The notes under the pieces: generated by a model
Databases searched by the model: none
The model's input: the letters and a program-made list of their open reading frames with translations, nothing else
Told to the model about the DNA's origin: nothing
Part shown: one piece after another, positions 54,204 through 63,542 of the stretch
Layout: every line of letters starts with the position of its first letter
Position numbering within the stretch: the stretch's first letter is position 1
DNA from: Blautia hydrogenotrophica DSM 10507
GTDB lineage: Bacteria; Bacillota; Clostridia; Lachnospirales; Lachnospiraceae
Reading direction: 5' to 3'
DNA: 64,000 nt
Assembly: GCF_034356035.1 (NCBI RefSeq)
Contig: NZ_CP136423.1
Location: 1,798,001 to 1,862,000, forward strand
Translations under genes and position numbers: made by a program

Positions 54204-54974
54204 TCACCATTTTTTGCGTTTTACTTTTCGAATCGTCCGTACTTGGAAACCATCTGTGCTGGTTCCCTCTGCGGCCGCAATCGCCGCAGCGATAACAGCG
54301 ATCAGCTCCGTGTCATCAGATACATCCTCCGTCAGCTTCTCGGTCAGTTCCTCCGGCTCTGACAAGAGAACTTCTGTCTTCCGTTCCTGTGTATCCTGAG
54401 GCGCCTGCTTCTTCTTTCCAATAGAGTCCACCCATCCAGGAATGTATTTCAGCAGAGAAATCACAAAACTCAGGAAAATCAATACGACAAACACCGTTCC
54501 AAGTCCCATCAAAGTATTCATCGCCGCGCGCTGAAGATTTACAGACTTTGGATACTGTACTTCCACACTCAAAGTAGAAGGAGCTCCTGTCTTATCAAAT
54601 TCAAACACAAAATTTGAATCCGCATTCTCAAATTTCGCCGGTACTGTCACGGTATATTTTTTTTCAGTCTCGTCGTACTCTGTGGTCACATCTCCAGCCT
54701 CGGTGAACGCACCCAGCTCTCCTTTTGAGCCTTCCCATGCCTCCATGGCATTTTCGGTGAACTCATCCCCGGAATTCATATAATTCTCTATGTCACTGTC
54801 CGTCAGTTCCACAATCGTCTGAACCAAGCCGATAGCGTTTTGCTCTGCCTGACTTTGAATGTCTGCATTGAGCGTACTCTCCTTTTTGCCGCCGCAGGCA
54901 CACAGAGAAACCACGCACAGAATCACCAGAGAAAGGCTGATTAATCTTTTACTTGTCTGCTTCATCAATTTCAC
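54204..54974 (-). CDS. OadG-family subunit fused to an N-terminal lipoprotein domain
   Basis: A 256-residue protein in two parts. The N-terminus is a lipoprotein signal with lipobox LCAC (modified Cys27), followed by an extracytoplasmic domain of about 115 residues. Then comes one membrane segment (about 152-176) and a cytoplasmic tail rich in acidic residues, the classic OadG layout. Plain OadG is about 80-120 residues, so this is an extended form. It anchors the sodium pump complex. Confidence 0.85.
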   Translation of the reverse strand: MKLMKQTSKRLISLSLVILCVVSLCACGGKKESTLNADIQSQAEQNAIGLVQTIVELTDSDIENYMNSGDEFTENAMEAWEGSKGELGAFTEAGDVTTEYDETEKKYTVTVPAKFENADSNFVFEFDKTGAPSTLSVEVQYPKSVNLQRAAMNTLMGLGTVFVVLIFLSFVISLLKYIPGWVDSIGKKKQAPQDTQERKTEVLLSEPEELTEKLTEDVSDDTELIAVIAAAIAAAEGTSTDGFQVRTIRKVKRKKW

Positions 54975-54979
54975 CTCGC

Positions 54980-56416
54980 TTAGACTGTTCCATGCTTCTT
55001 CGCCGGACGGTCTTCTCTTTTTGTGAACAGCATCTCAAAAGCACCGATTACATATTTTCTGGTATCCTGAGGCTCGATAATCGTGTCCACGTATCCTCTC
55101 GCCGCCGCAGACTGTACACTGTCCTGCAACTTTGCATACTCAGAAGCTTTCTCGCGTATCACAGCCATATCTGAGTCTGCATACATAATCTTAGCTGCCA
55201 GATTGGCGTCCATCATGCCGATCTGGGCATCCTTCCACGCATAGACCATATCCGCCCCCAAAGCTTTACTGTTCATCGTTACATACGCGCTTCCAAAGGC
55301 TTTGCCTACAATCACATTCACTTTGGGAACTGTGGCCTGCGCAAAGGCATAAGTCAACTTTGCCACAGATTTTGCGATGGTCTTCTCAGAGCATTTGCCG
55401 GCAGAATATCCTGAGGCATTGGTCAAAGTCAGGACAGGAATCGAAAACGCATCACAGAACTCTATAAATTCTGCTGCCTTTCGGCATCCCTTAGAAGTCA
55501 GACTGCCGTCAAACTGAGCAGTCTTATTTCCCTCCTGGTCATACACTTCGCTGCGGTTAGCCACTGCACCTATAGTCATGCCATTCAGCTTAATAAAACC
55601 CGTTACCATCTCTTGGGCATAGTTTTCTTTTATCTCAAAAAAGATGTGATTGTCTGAGATCTGAGACAGCGCTATCGCCGTATCTCCCACACAGTTCACA
55701 AGCTCTGAGCAGACACGGTTCAAATCGTCTGTACACTCCTCGTAAGAGGCGTCATCTTCATTATTTGAAGGTAGCATTGTCACCAGTGTCCGAATCTTCT
55801 GCAAGATCTCTTCCTCACTTCCGACACCATCCACCAGACCAGTCTCCTCGCTTTGATACAAAGCGCTGCTGGTATCGCATTTTTCCTCATAGTTGTCCTC
55901 AATCGCATTGGGAGAATTGACAAACAGTCTAGCCCCTTTGTCAGCCATAAAAGTAAAATCTGTCAATGCTGGGAAGATGGCCAAACCACCACCACAGATT
56001 CCAAAAATCCCCGTAATCTGCGGAATCACACCGGATGCCAGTGCCTGCTTTCTGTAGATCTCACCGAAAGCGTTCAGAGCATCTGTCGCTTCCTGAAGCC
56101 GAAGCCCGGCACAATCCAGCAGCCCGATCACCGGTGCCCCGGTTTTCATTGCCAAATCATACAAATTGGCAATCTTTTTGGCATGCATCTCACCAATGGT
56201 ACCGTTTAACACGGACACATCCTGGCTGTACACATACACAAGATTGCCATCAATAACACCATAGCCGGTGATGACTCCATCGGATGGTGTCTGGATTCCA
56301 GTCAAGTTAAAATCTGTGCTTCTGGCAGTGATACTCGCACCGATCTCAACAAAACTGTTCGCGTCAAGCACGGAATCAATTCTCGTACTTGCTAAGCTGG
56401 TTGTTGTGTTGCTCAT
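54980..56416 (-). CDS. Acyl-CoA carboxyltransferase (PCC-beta / MmdA-like)
   Basis: Transfers CO2 between an acyl-CoA and biotin. The 478-residue protein starts at the ATG ending at 56416, preceded by GGAGGG. It has the two crotonase-like halves, with a glycine-rich CGGGLAIFPAL segment and C-terminal GKAFGSAYVTMNSK. In methylmalonyl-CoA decarboxylase this subunit (MmdA) pairs with the same OadB/OadG/biotin set. It is the first gene of the operon; its co-occurrence with the 5S gene is unusual. Confidence 0.85.
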   Translation of the reverse strand: MSNTTTSLASTRIDSVLDANSFVEIGASITARSTDFNLTGIQTPSDGVITGYGVIDGNLVYVYSQDVSVLNGTIGEMHAKKIANLYDLAMKTGAPVIGLLDCAGLRLQEATDALNAFGEIYRKQALASGVIPQITGIFGICGGGLAIFPALTDFTFMADKGARLFVNSPNAIEDNYEEKCDTSSALYQSEETGLVDGVGSEEEILQKIRTLVTMLPSNNEDDASYEECTDDLNRVCSELVNCVGDTAIALSQISDNHIFFEIKENYAQEMVTGFIKLNGMTIGAVANRSEVYDQEGNKTAQFDGSLTSKGCRKAAEFIEFCDAFSIPVLTLTNASGYSAGKCSEKTIAKSVAKLTYAFAQATVPKVNVIVGKAFGSAYVTMNSKALGADMVYAWKDAQIGMMDANLAAKIMYADSDMAVIREKASEYAKLQDSVQSAAARGYVDTIIEPQDTRKYVIGAFEMLFTKREDRPAKKHGTV

Positions 56417-56475
56417 TCTTTTGCCCTCCATTTTCTATATTGTTAAAAATTATAACCAAAATTTTAGCCGATTTT

Positions 56476-56504
56476 ATTATAAACTGAAAGTTATCTTTTT
56501 TCAA
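56476..56504 (-). promoter_or_regulatory. Sigma-A promoter of the decarboxylase operon
   Basis: Minus strand: -35 TTGAAA (56499-56504), 17-bp spacer, -10 TATAAT (56476-56481). The leader to the ATG is about 60 bp. Confidence 0.75.
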
Positions 56505-56572
56505 TGATTTTCCAAGTCGCTATGTGAATTTTTAAATTGCTAAAGTGGAAAGGTGAATAAGTTAAATTTATT

Positions 56573-56620
56573 AAAAAAAGTGGCGCCCAATCATCATAAA
56601 GACGATCGAGCGCCACTTTT
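56573..56620 (-). terminator. Terminator of the branched-chain operon (after ilvE)
   Basis: Minus-strand stem AAGTGGCGC/GCGCCACTT with a run of seven T residues (coordinates 56573-56579), 74 bp after the ilvE stop. No gene lies between 56417 and 56693; that stretch holds this terminator and the oad promoter. Confidence 0.85.
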
Positions 56621-56693
56621 CTTCTCAGTATCCACTCATACGACCACATGGCCATACCAGTGAACACTATCTATAGGGGGAAAGTAAAGCAGC

Positions 56694-57719
56694 TTATTTA
56701 ATAACTTGAATCCATCCTTCTGGAGCTTTAATCTTACCCTGCTGAATACCGGTCAAGGTCTCATACAACTTCTTCAGAACAGGTCCCATCTCACTCATGC
56801 CGCTCGGCATGCAAATCTCTTTTCCATGATCGACAATCTTGCCAACTGGAGAGATTACTGCTGCTGTACCACACAGACCACACTCAGCAAAATCTTTTAC
56901 TTCCTCGAATAATACTTCACGTTCCTCTACTTCCAGACCCAAGTATTCTTTTGCTACATAAACTAAAGAACGGCGGGTAATGGAAGGCAGAATCGTATCG
57001 GACTTCGGTGTCACTACCTTATTGTCTTTTGTCACAAACAGGAAGTTCGCACCACCGGTCTCTTCCACCTTTGTTCTGGTGGCAGAATCCAGATACATAT
57101 TCTCATCATAGCCTTGATTATGAGCATCTGTAATTGCATATAAACTCATTGCATAGTTCAGACCTGCTTTGATATGACCAGTTCCATGAGGAGCCGCACG
57201 GTCAAAGTCGCAAACACGAATGGTAATCGGCTTTGCACCGCCTTTGAAATATGGTCCAACAGGAGTACACAAAATACGGAACTGATATTCTTTTGCCGGC
57301 GCTACACCGAGTACCGGATCACTTCCAAATATAAATGGTCTCAGATACAGGGAAGCTCCTGAGCCATAAGGCGGAACATATGCCTCATTGGCAGCTACAA
57401 CCTCCTTCACAGCTTCCATGAAACGATCCTTTGGAAATGGCGGAATCTGCAATCTGAGAGCGGATGCTTCCAAACGCTCTGCATTCATATCGGGACGGAA
57501 AGCTACAATATGGCCATCTTCTGTAGTATAAGCCTTTAACCCCTCGAAAACAGTCTGTGCATACTGAAGAACTCCCGCACTCTCGTTAATATGTACTACA
57601 GGATCATCAATCAATGCACCATCATCCCATTTGCCGTCTTTGTAGTTTGAGACATAGCGTTTGTCTGTAGGCATATAAGCAAACCCTAGACTACCCCAAT
57701 CGATGTTCTTTTTCTCCAT
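56694..57719 (-). CDS. ilvE: Branched-chain amino-acid aminotransferase
   Basis: PLP enzyme interconverting Val, Leu and Ile with their 2-oxoacids. The 341-residue protein is of the large (about 340) class; KAGLNYAMSL contains the PLP lysine region and EVEETGGANFLF-type sequence is close to the expected TKVEETGGANFLF. Its position after the Vor and brnQ genes and just before a terminator supports a catabolic role. Confidence 0.93.
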   Translation of the reverse strand: MEKKNIDWGSLGFAYMPTDKRYVSNYKDGKWDDGALIDDPVVHINESAGVLQYAQTVFEGLKAYTTEDGHIVAFRPDMNAERLEASALRLQIPPFPKDRFMEAVKEVVAANEAYVPPYGSGASLYLRPFIFGSDPVLGVAPAKEYQFRILCTPVGPYFKGGAKPITIRVCDFDRAAPHGTGHIKAGLNYAMSLYAITDAHNQGYDENMYLDSATRTKVEETGGANFLFVTKDNKVVTPKSDTILPSITRRSLVYVAKEYLGLEVEEREVLFEEVKDFAECGLCGTAAVISPVGKIVDHGKEICMPSGMSEMGPVLKKLYETLTGIQQGKIKAPEGWIQVIK

Positions 57720-57770
57720 AATTTAATACCTCCATTGTGTTAAGAAACTTCTATATTTAAATGAACAATT

Positions 57771-59082
57771 TTAAGCCTCTTCGGCAGCTTTTGCTTTTCT
57801 CGGAACAAAGAATCCGATCAGCCCTCCGATCACTGCTGGCAGAACCCAGCCAAGCCCCATGGAATCTAGTGGAAGCATTTCCAAGAATGAGAAGTTCATT
57901 CCGAAAGTGCTGTGCAGAGTGTCAAAGCAGGTGATAACAAACGCCACCAGACACGCCGCGCCCGGAAGATAACACCTTAACAGTCTGTCTTTAAAGAACG
58001 AGCAGATAACCAATATGATTACTACCGGATACAACAGACTCAAAATCGGACTTGCGATAGCGATAATCTGATTCAAACCGATATTAGAAACTGCAAAACT
58101 GAATACAGTAACAACAACTACCAGGGTTTTGTAACTTACCTTTCCTTTGAAAAGTGTCTCAAAATAAGAGGCTGTTGCGGATGTCAAGCCAATTGACGTT
58201 GTCAGACATGCTAGTCCCACGATAATTCCCAGAAGAACCATACCGCCGAAACCTAAAAGATCTTGGATGATCATTGACAACAGCTTCGCATTGTCCGTTA
58301 CTTCTGGATAGACATCAATTGTAGTCGCACCTAAGAAGGTAAGTCCGCCGTATACGAACAGCAAGAGAACCGCGGAAATTCCACAGGCACCCATCATAGC
58401 ACGGCTGCACTCTTTTCTTCCCTCGTACCCTTTTTTCCGGGCACTCTCTACAATAATGATCGAGAAGCACAAAGCCGCCAGCACATCCATGGTCTGATAA
58501 CCATTTACAATACCTGTATTAACTACAGAAGCAGCGTCCATACCCGCCCCAATCTCACCGATCGGCGTAACTACTCCCTTTATAATCAAAACGATCAGAG
58601 AAATCACCAGCAGAGGCGTTAAGATCTTTCCGATAATGTCAATAACCTTGGACTGACGAATCGTCAAAAGCAATGTAACTGCAAAAAAATGCAAATAAGA
58701 AAATTACTTCTGCAACTCTGGAGATGTCTGGATTAATCGACTGTACGGCCATCTCAAACGTCGTCGTTCCCGTTCTAGGAATCGCCAGAAATGGTCCAAT
58801 ACACAAAACGACTGCCGTATTGATTACTACACCTAATTTGTCTCCGATGATATTCGTCACAAAAGCGACGGTTCCGTCTCCCCTAGACATTGCATATACT
58901 GCCAGCGCGGCGATACCTACGTCCACTCCCGCAAAAGCAATAAATCCTAATATCCAGTTTGTTCCTCCCAGATAACCAAGCATGGGTGGAAAGATCAAAT
59001 TTCCTGCACCGAAAAACATAGCAAACAGCGCAAACCCAATTACTATTATACCACCTTTTTGTTTCTGTTTTTGTTCTGTCAC
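57771..59082 (-). pseudogene. brnQ: Branched-chain amino-acid carrier BrnQ, frameshifted
   Basis: Sodium-coupled carrier for Val, Leu and Ile. The N-terminal reading frame (58639-59082) begins MTEQKQKQKGG and reads to IFLFAFF; the C-terminal frame (57771-58694) continues AVTLLLTIRQSKVIDIIGK. The join is at a T7 run (coding strand; 58683-58689): removing one T restores a single 436-residue protein, the normal length, with all expected membrane segments. As assembled the gene is broken. It may be a sequencing error, a true mutation or slipped-strand phase variation. Confidence 0.9.
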
Positions 59083-59159
59083 CCCATAGCCCTCCTTCTC
59101 TTTTAAACCACTCTATCGCTGCCTGCACATCTACGATGTTTTTAATTGTTTGCTACCTC

Positions 59160-59696
59160 TTAATCGATACACTCCACTCCCTTTGCAAGGGCATCCAGAT
59201 TGATCTGAATCAGTTTCGCTTTTCTTCCTGAAAACATATGGCGTACCATTTCTTCCAGGGTTTCTATTTTAAGATTTCCAGTAGCTTTTGCATAGGCTCC
59301 CAACATAACCATATTGGCTACTTTGGAATTCCCCAATTCCGCCGCGATACTGTCACAAGGAATTTTGTACAATGTGATATCGTCTCTCTCAACTTCCTTT
59401 GTCACAACATCACTGTTGACAAATAGAATTCCTCCTTCCTTCAGTTTTGGTAAAAATTTATTTAAGGCCACCATATTCATAGCGATAAACTCTTCCCACT
59501 CACTGAATACAGGAGCTCCAATTCTCTCATCAGACAAAACCACATAGCAGTTCGCAGACCCGCCGCGCATTTCCGGACCATAAGATGGAACCCAGGATAC
59601 TTCCAAGCCTTCCGTCGCTCCCGCTTCTACCATGGATTTTCCAATAGACATTACACCCTGGCCGCCGAAGCCGGCAATCAAAATTTCCTTTTTCAT
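59160..59696 (-). CDS. vorC: 2-oxoacid:ferredoxin oxidoreductase, gamma subunit
   Basis: Gamma subunit of the multi-subunit 2-oxoacid:ferredoxin oxidoreductase. The 178-residue protein begins MKKEILIAGFGGQGV and contains VSWVPSYGPEMRGG, both standard. Its start overlaps the beta-subunit stop by 4 bp. Together with the other three Vor genes it forms a complete complex. Confidence 0.92.
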   Translation of the reverse strand: MKKEILIAGFGGQGVMSIGKSMVEAGATEGLEVSWVPSYGPEMRGGSANCYVVLSDERIGAPVFSEWEEFIAMNMVALNKFLPKLKEGGILFVNSDVVTKEVERDDITLYKIPCDSIAAELGNSKVANMVMLGAYAKATGNLKIETLEEMVRHMFSGRKAKLIQINLDALAKGVECID

Positions 59697-60433
59697 GCAG
59701 TTACCTCCTTAATCACTCCCAATGGATAGTACTCTGCCATATTCGTCTTTACCCACTCATTTGCCGCCAAAGTAGTCATACCCCAGTTTGTCGGACAGGC
59801 ACAGAGAACTTCCACAAACGTAAACCCTTCATTGTTTAGCTGTTTGGTAAACGCTTTTTTCAGTGCTTTTTTTGCTTTATTGATATTCGGCACATCTGTG
59901 ACACAAACTCGTTCCGCATAAACCAGACCACCCAGAGTAGCAAGCATCTCAGACACTCTCATAGGCTCTCCATGCAGTTCCTTACAACGTCCTTGTGGAG
60001 CTGTCGTCGCTCTCTGACCAATCAGAGTCGTAGGCGCCATCTGTCCTCCGGTCATACCATAAATTCCATTATTGATGAAGATCGTCGTAAACTTTTCTCC
60101 ACGCATCGCTGCATGAACAATCTCTGCTGCTCCGATAGATGCCAAGTCTCCATCACCTTGATAGGTGAATACTGGTTGATTCGGATGAGTTCTTTTGATT
60201 CCTGTCGCCACAGCAGGCGCACGGCCATGGGCAGCCTCGATGGTATCACAGGCAAAATAATTTCCGGCAAATACAGAGCATCCAACTGGACACACCGCAA
60301 TCGTATCATCGATAATGTTGAGTTCTTCCATGACTTCACCGATTAATTTGTGTACGATTCCATGACTACAGCCAGGGCAATAGTGCAGTTCAGTATCCTG
60401 AAGTCCTTTGGTTTTGGTATATATCATTTTCAT
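59693..60433 (-). CDS. vorA: 2-oxoacid:ferredoxin oxidoreductase, TPP-binding beta subunit
   Basis: TPP-dependent catalytic subunit. The ATG ending at 60433 follows GGAGGT; the longer 253-residue reading is unlikely. Motifs: CPGCSHG at the start, the GDGDLASIGAAE TPP site and a NNGIYGMTGGQ loop. The 246-residue length is typical. KorB and VorA type enzymes are hard to separate, so the Val/Leu/Ile preference is inferred from the neighbourhood. Confidence 0.9.
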   Translation of the reverse strand: MKMIYTKTKGLQDTELHYCPGCSHGIVHKLIGEVMEELNIIDDTIAVCPVGCSVFAGNYFACDTIEAAHGRAPAVATGIKRTHPNQPVFTYQGDGDLASIGAAEIVHAAMRGEKFTTIFINNGIYGMTGGQMAPTTLIGQRATTAPQGRCKELHGEPMRVSEMLATLGGLVYAERVCVTDVPNINKAKKALKKAFTKQLNNEGFTFVEVLCACPTNWGMTTLAANEWVKTNMAEYYPLGVIKEVTA

Positions 60434-60450
60434 TCTATCTGACCTCCATT

Positions 60451-61527
60451 TCAAAACAATTCCATGACTGCATAAACCTGTTTTGCTGCCTTTACGATAT
60501 CGTCCAGATAAGGAATGCTTCCACCGCTTCTTCCATACAGTCTGACTGGCTTTCTTCCATTAACTGCCATACGCACGTCTTCCACCATCTGACCTTCACT
60601 CATCTCTACTGCCAGGAAACCTTTCACCATATCCCTAGATGCCAGTTCCTCTAATACTTCTGACGGGAACGGCCACAGGGTAATCGGTCTTACCAGACCT
60701 ACTTTCATTCCCTCTGCTCTCATCTCTTTGATTGCAGTCAAAGCAATTCTCGCCGGAGTTCCATAAGCCACCAAAATCAATTCCGCATCATCCGTGTACA
60801 GACACTCCCAACGGCACTCTTTTTCTTCGATCTCTTTGTATTTTTTCATCAATTTCCGGTTATGAGCCTCACAATCCTCTGCCTGGATCAAAAGTGATGT
60901 CAGGAAATGATTCTTCTCTCGTCCATGCAGTCCGCTGGCTGCCCAAGTATCCTTTGACGGAATATCCCTCTTAGGAATCTCATGCCACTCAATCGGTTCC
61001 ATCATCTGGCCAATCATACCGTCTGCCAAAACCACAACCGGATTCCGATACAGATCTGCTAATTCAAATGCTTCCTGAGTTAAATCTACGGCTTCCTGGA
61101 TACTCTCTGGCGCCAACACAATCGTACGGTAGTCCCCATTTCCTCCACCTCTTGTAGCTTGGAAATAATCACTCTGTGAAGGCTGTATAGAACCTAAACC
61201 AGGACCGCCTCTCATTACATTGACAATCACTGCCGGAAGCTCTGCGCCGGCTATGTAGCTGATTCCCTCTTGCTTTAAGCTGACTCCTGGCGAGGAAGAA
61301 GAGGTCATTGCACGCATTCCGGATGCTGCTGCTCCATAAACCATGTTAATTGCTGCCACTTCTGACTCAGATTGAACAAAAACTTTTCCCACCTGAGGCA
61401 TACGCATAGACATGTATTCCGGAATCTCATTCTGAGGAGTGATTGGATATCCGAAAAATCCATCACAACCTGCCCGAATCGCTGCCTCAGCTATTGCTTC
61501 ATTTCCTTTCCAAAGTTCTTTACTCAT
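60451..61527 (-). CDS. vorB: 2-oxoacid:ferredoxin oxidoreductase, alpha subunit VorB
   Basis: Pyrimidine-domain alpha subunit with the GYPITPQNEI signature and ESEVAAINMVYGAAASG. The 358-residue length fits VorB (3-methyl-2-oxobutanoate dehydrogenase). Position among ilvE, brnQ, buk and ptb supports a branched-chain substrate, but a 2-oxoglutarate or pyruvate preference is not excluded by sequence. It lies 17 bp upstream of the beta subunit. Confidence 0.9.
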   Translation of the reverse strand: MSKELWKGNEAIAEAAIRAGCDGFFGYPITPQNEIPEYMSMRMPQVGKVFVQSESEVAAINMVYGAAASGMRAMTSSSSPGVSLKQEGISYIAGAELPAVIVNVMRGGPGLGSIQPSQSDYFQATRGGGNGDYRTIVLAPESIQEAVDLTQEAFELADLYRNPVVVLADGMIGQMMEPIEWHEIPKRDIPSKDTWAASGLHGREKNHFLTSLLIQAEDCEAHNRKLMKKYKEIEEKECRWECLYTDDAELILVAYGTPARIALTAIKEMRAEGMKVGLVRPITLWPFPSEVLEELASRDMVKGFLAVEMSEGQMVEDVRMAVNGRKPVRLYGRSGGSIPYLDDIVKAAKQVYAVMELF

Positions 61528-61546
61528 ACCTCTCTACTCCTTTACC

Positions 61547-61759
61547 TTATTCTTTCCCAACAGAGATGGCTGAATCTGGACAGATTTTCGCACAACTTGC
61601 GCATGCGACGCATGCCGTCATATCTGTCATCTCAACCGGATAATATCCTTTGCCATTTGGTTCCTGATGGCCCAGTTCCAATAGTTTCTTCGGACAGGCC
61701 ACCGTACATAGTCCACAGCCTTTGCACCGTTCCCTATCAATCATCCAAACCGCTGCCAT
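61547..61759 (-). CDS. vorD: 2-oxoacid:ferredoxin oxidoreductase, ferredoxin subunit
   Basis: A 70-residue two-cluster ferredoxin. The ATG ending at 61759 follows AGGAGG. Cluster ligands: Cys12, 15, 18, 22 in CKGCGLCTVAC and Cys50, 53, 56, 60 in CVACASCAKIC. It passes electrons from the TPP site to soluble ferredoxin, and eventually to Rnf. Confidence 0.92.
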   Translation of the reverse strand: MAAVWMIDRERCKGCGLCTVACPKKLLELGHQEPNGKGYYPVEMTDMTACVACASCAKICPDSAISVGKE

Positions 61760-61779
61760 TTTGTGTCCTCCTTTTCTTT

Positions 61780-62466
61780 CTATATTTCCCAGGGTTTTTT
61801 CATATATATCCGAATCGGCAGGAGTCTGTCCCCCAACTGTTCTCTCAAACTTTGTTCCTGCGCTATAGTTTTTTCCACAGCGTGGGCAACTACAGGAATT
61901 CCTGTGCGCTGTGAGAGCTTCTCCGCGAGGACGATTCCTTTCTCGATATCTGAAATCCTGGTTTCTGTACACATGTGCGTGTTATTTATAATTCCGTCGA
62001 TGGGCAACCCTGTCACCGCTTCGATCTCACGAAAATAGTTTTTTGCAATCTCCACGGAAGCTGTCTGAGGGCGATTCGCATTTAAGACAAATAACATACG
62101 ATAATCTTGTCTTATCACCTGCGGTTGGTACCTAGCTAACACTTTCGCTCCGACCATATCTCCACCCACATCCCAAATTGAAGTAATACTCTCGTCCTGA
62201 ATCAGGGTGTTCAGCTCCACAGGCATGGAAGGAACATCTGCGTCGGCGCAAGCTTTTGAATTGGCCACCAGCCAGATTCCTTTCTCTTCAAACAGCTCTC
62301 CTTTTTCTCTGGAACGAAAATATGGATTTACCACGTCCAAGTCAGCCAAAGCTACCCTTTTCTTTTTCTCTGCCAGCATCAGTGCCAAGTTTACTGCCAG
62401 CTCCGTCTTTCCACTGCCATAATGTCCGACCATGATAGTCAGACGCTTTTCTGTAATCCACCCCAT
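61780..62466 (-). CDS. P-loop ATPase of unknown function in the Vor operon
   Basis: A 228-residue SIMIBI-class ATPase. The ATG ending at 62466 follows GGGAGA and overlaps nothing; it begins MGWITEKRL. P-loop GHYGSGKTE (14-22), switch-like DLDVVNPYF, Walker B-like WDVGGDMVGA and an NNTHM segment are visible. It lies between buk and vorD, 13 bp after buk, and its role is not known; a maturation or loading factor for Vor is one guess. Confidence 0.8.
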   Translation of the reverse strand: MGWITEKRLTIMVGHYGSGKTELAVNLALMLAEKKKRVALADLDVVNPYFRSREKGELFEEKGIWLVANSKACADADVPSMPVELNTLIQDESITSIWDVGGDMVGAKVLARYQPQVIRQDYRMLFVLNANRPQTASVEIAKNYFREIEAVTGLPIDGIINNTHMCTETRISDIEKGIVLAEKLSQRTGIPVVAHAVEKTIAQEQSLREQLGDRLLPIRIYMKKPWEI

Positions 62467-62479
62467 AAGCTTCTCCCAA

Positions 62480-63541
62480 TCAATACTGCTTTGCTTTCTC
62501 CTGTCCCTCCAGCACTCTGAGTACACCGAATGCAAGAGCTTCCATCTCGTTTTCTCCTGGATATATCACTACAGGAGCTACAAAGTCCACACGGTCTTTA
62601 ATCCAGTTTGTCAGTCTCTTATCGTAAGCCAGTCCGCCGGTCAACAAAACGGCATCTACCTTTCCGGACAGAGTTGCCACTGCCGCGCCGATGTCACGGC
62701 TAATCTGATAAGCCATAGCTTCATAAAACAAAGCCGCTTTTGCGTCTCCGGCTTCAATACGCTTACCGATTTCAATTCCGCTGTTGGTTCCTAAATGAGC
62801 CACCGCTCCAGATTTTCCATTCATGACCTTCTGGAAACTTTCCATATTATCGTAGGTATCATTTAAAAAACTGTTAGCTAACGCAGAATACGGAAGCCTT
62901 CCCGCGCGCTCTACGGTAAACGGTCCTTCGCCTTCCAACGCACTGTTCACCTCCACGGTACGCCCTTTTGCATGGGCGCCTATGGTAGTTCCTCCACCGA
63001 TATGAGCTACGATTAAATTCAACTCTTCATATTTTTTCCCGATGCTCTCCGCGTAGCTGATAGCCACCGCTTTCTGATTCAGAGCGTGCCAGTTGACATG
63101 ACGCCGCACTTCCGGTCTTCCGGTAACTCTCGCAATCTCGTCCAGCTCGTCTACGCTGGTGGGATTTACGGTGTATACCGGAATGTTATACTTCTGTCCC
63201 AGCTCATAACCGATAATACCGGTGCCATTGGAAGCATGGGACCCATATCTTTCAGATTTCAGATCTTCCACCATCCGCTCATTGATCTCATAAGTTCCGC
63301 TCTCAATTGGACGAAGAAGACCTCCTCTTGCTGCAATCGCATCCACCTTCTCAATAGGATGACCCTTTTCTTCCAGGATTTCCATGACCTTTTTCTCACG
63401 GAAACCAATCGGATCATCGCAGGCCAGCTCTTCCGCCGTGTGCCGGAGAGTTTCCACAAATAAGGGATTTTGTCCCTGATAGATTGCAATCTTTGTGGAA
63501 GTAGAACCAAGATTGAGCACAAGTACGTTCTGTTCTTTCAC
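62480..63541 (-). CDS. buk: Butyrate kinase (acyl-phosphate kinase)
   Basis: Converts acyl-phosphate and ADP to carboxylate and ATP. The 353-residue ASKHA-fold protein begins VLNLGSTSTKIAIYQG and has AHIGGGTTIGAHAKG and the LLTGGLAYDKRL motif. Together with Ptb it makes ATP from acyl-CoA. In Enterococcus faecalis Ptb-Buk act on branched acyl-CoAs; the same is inferred here from the genes around it. Confidence 0.95.
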   Translation of the reverse strand: MKEQNVLVLNLGSTSTKIAIYQGQNPLFVETLRHTAEELACDDPIGFREKKVMEILEEKGHPIEKVDAIAARGGLLRPIESGTYEINERMVEDLKSERYGSHASNGTGIIGYELGQKYNIPVYTVNPTSVDELDEIARVTGRPEVRRHVNWHALNQKAVAISYAESIGKKYEELNLIVAHIGGGTTIGAHAKGRTVEVNSALEGEGPFTVERAGRLPYSALANSFLNDTYDNMESFQKVMNGKSGAVAHLGTNSGIEIGKRIEAGDAKAALFYEAMAYQISRDIGAAVATLSGKVDAVLLTGGLAYDKRLTNWIKDRVDFVAPVVIYPGENEMEALAFGVLRVLEGQEKAKQY

Positions 63542-63542
63542 C

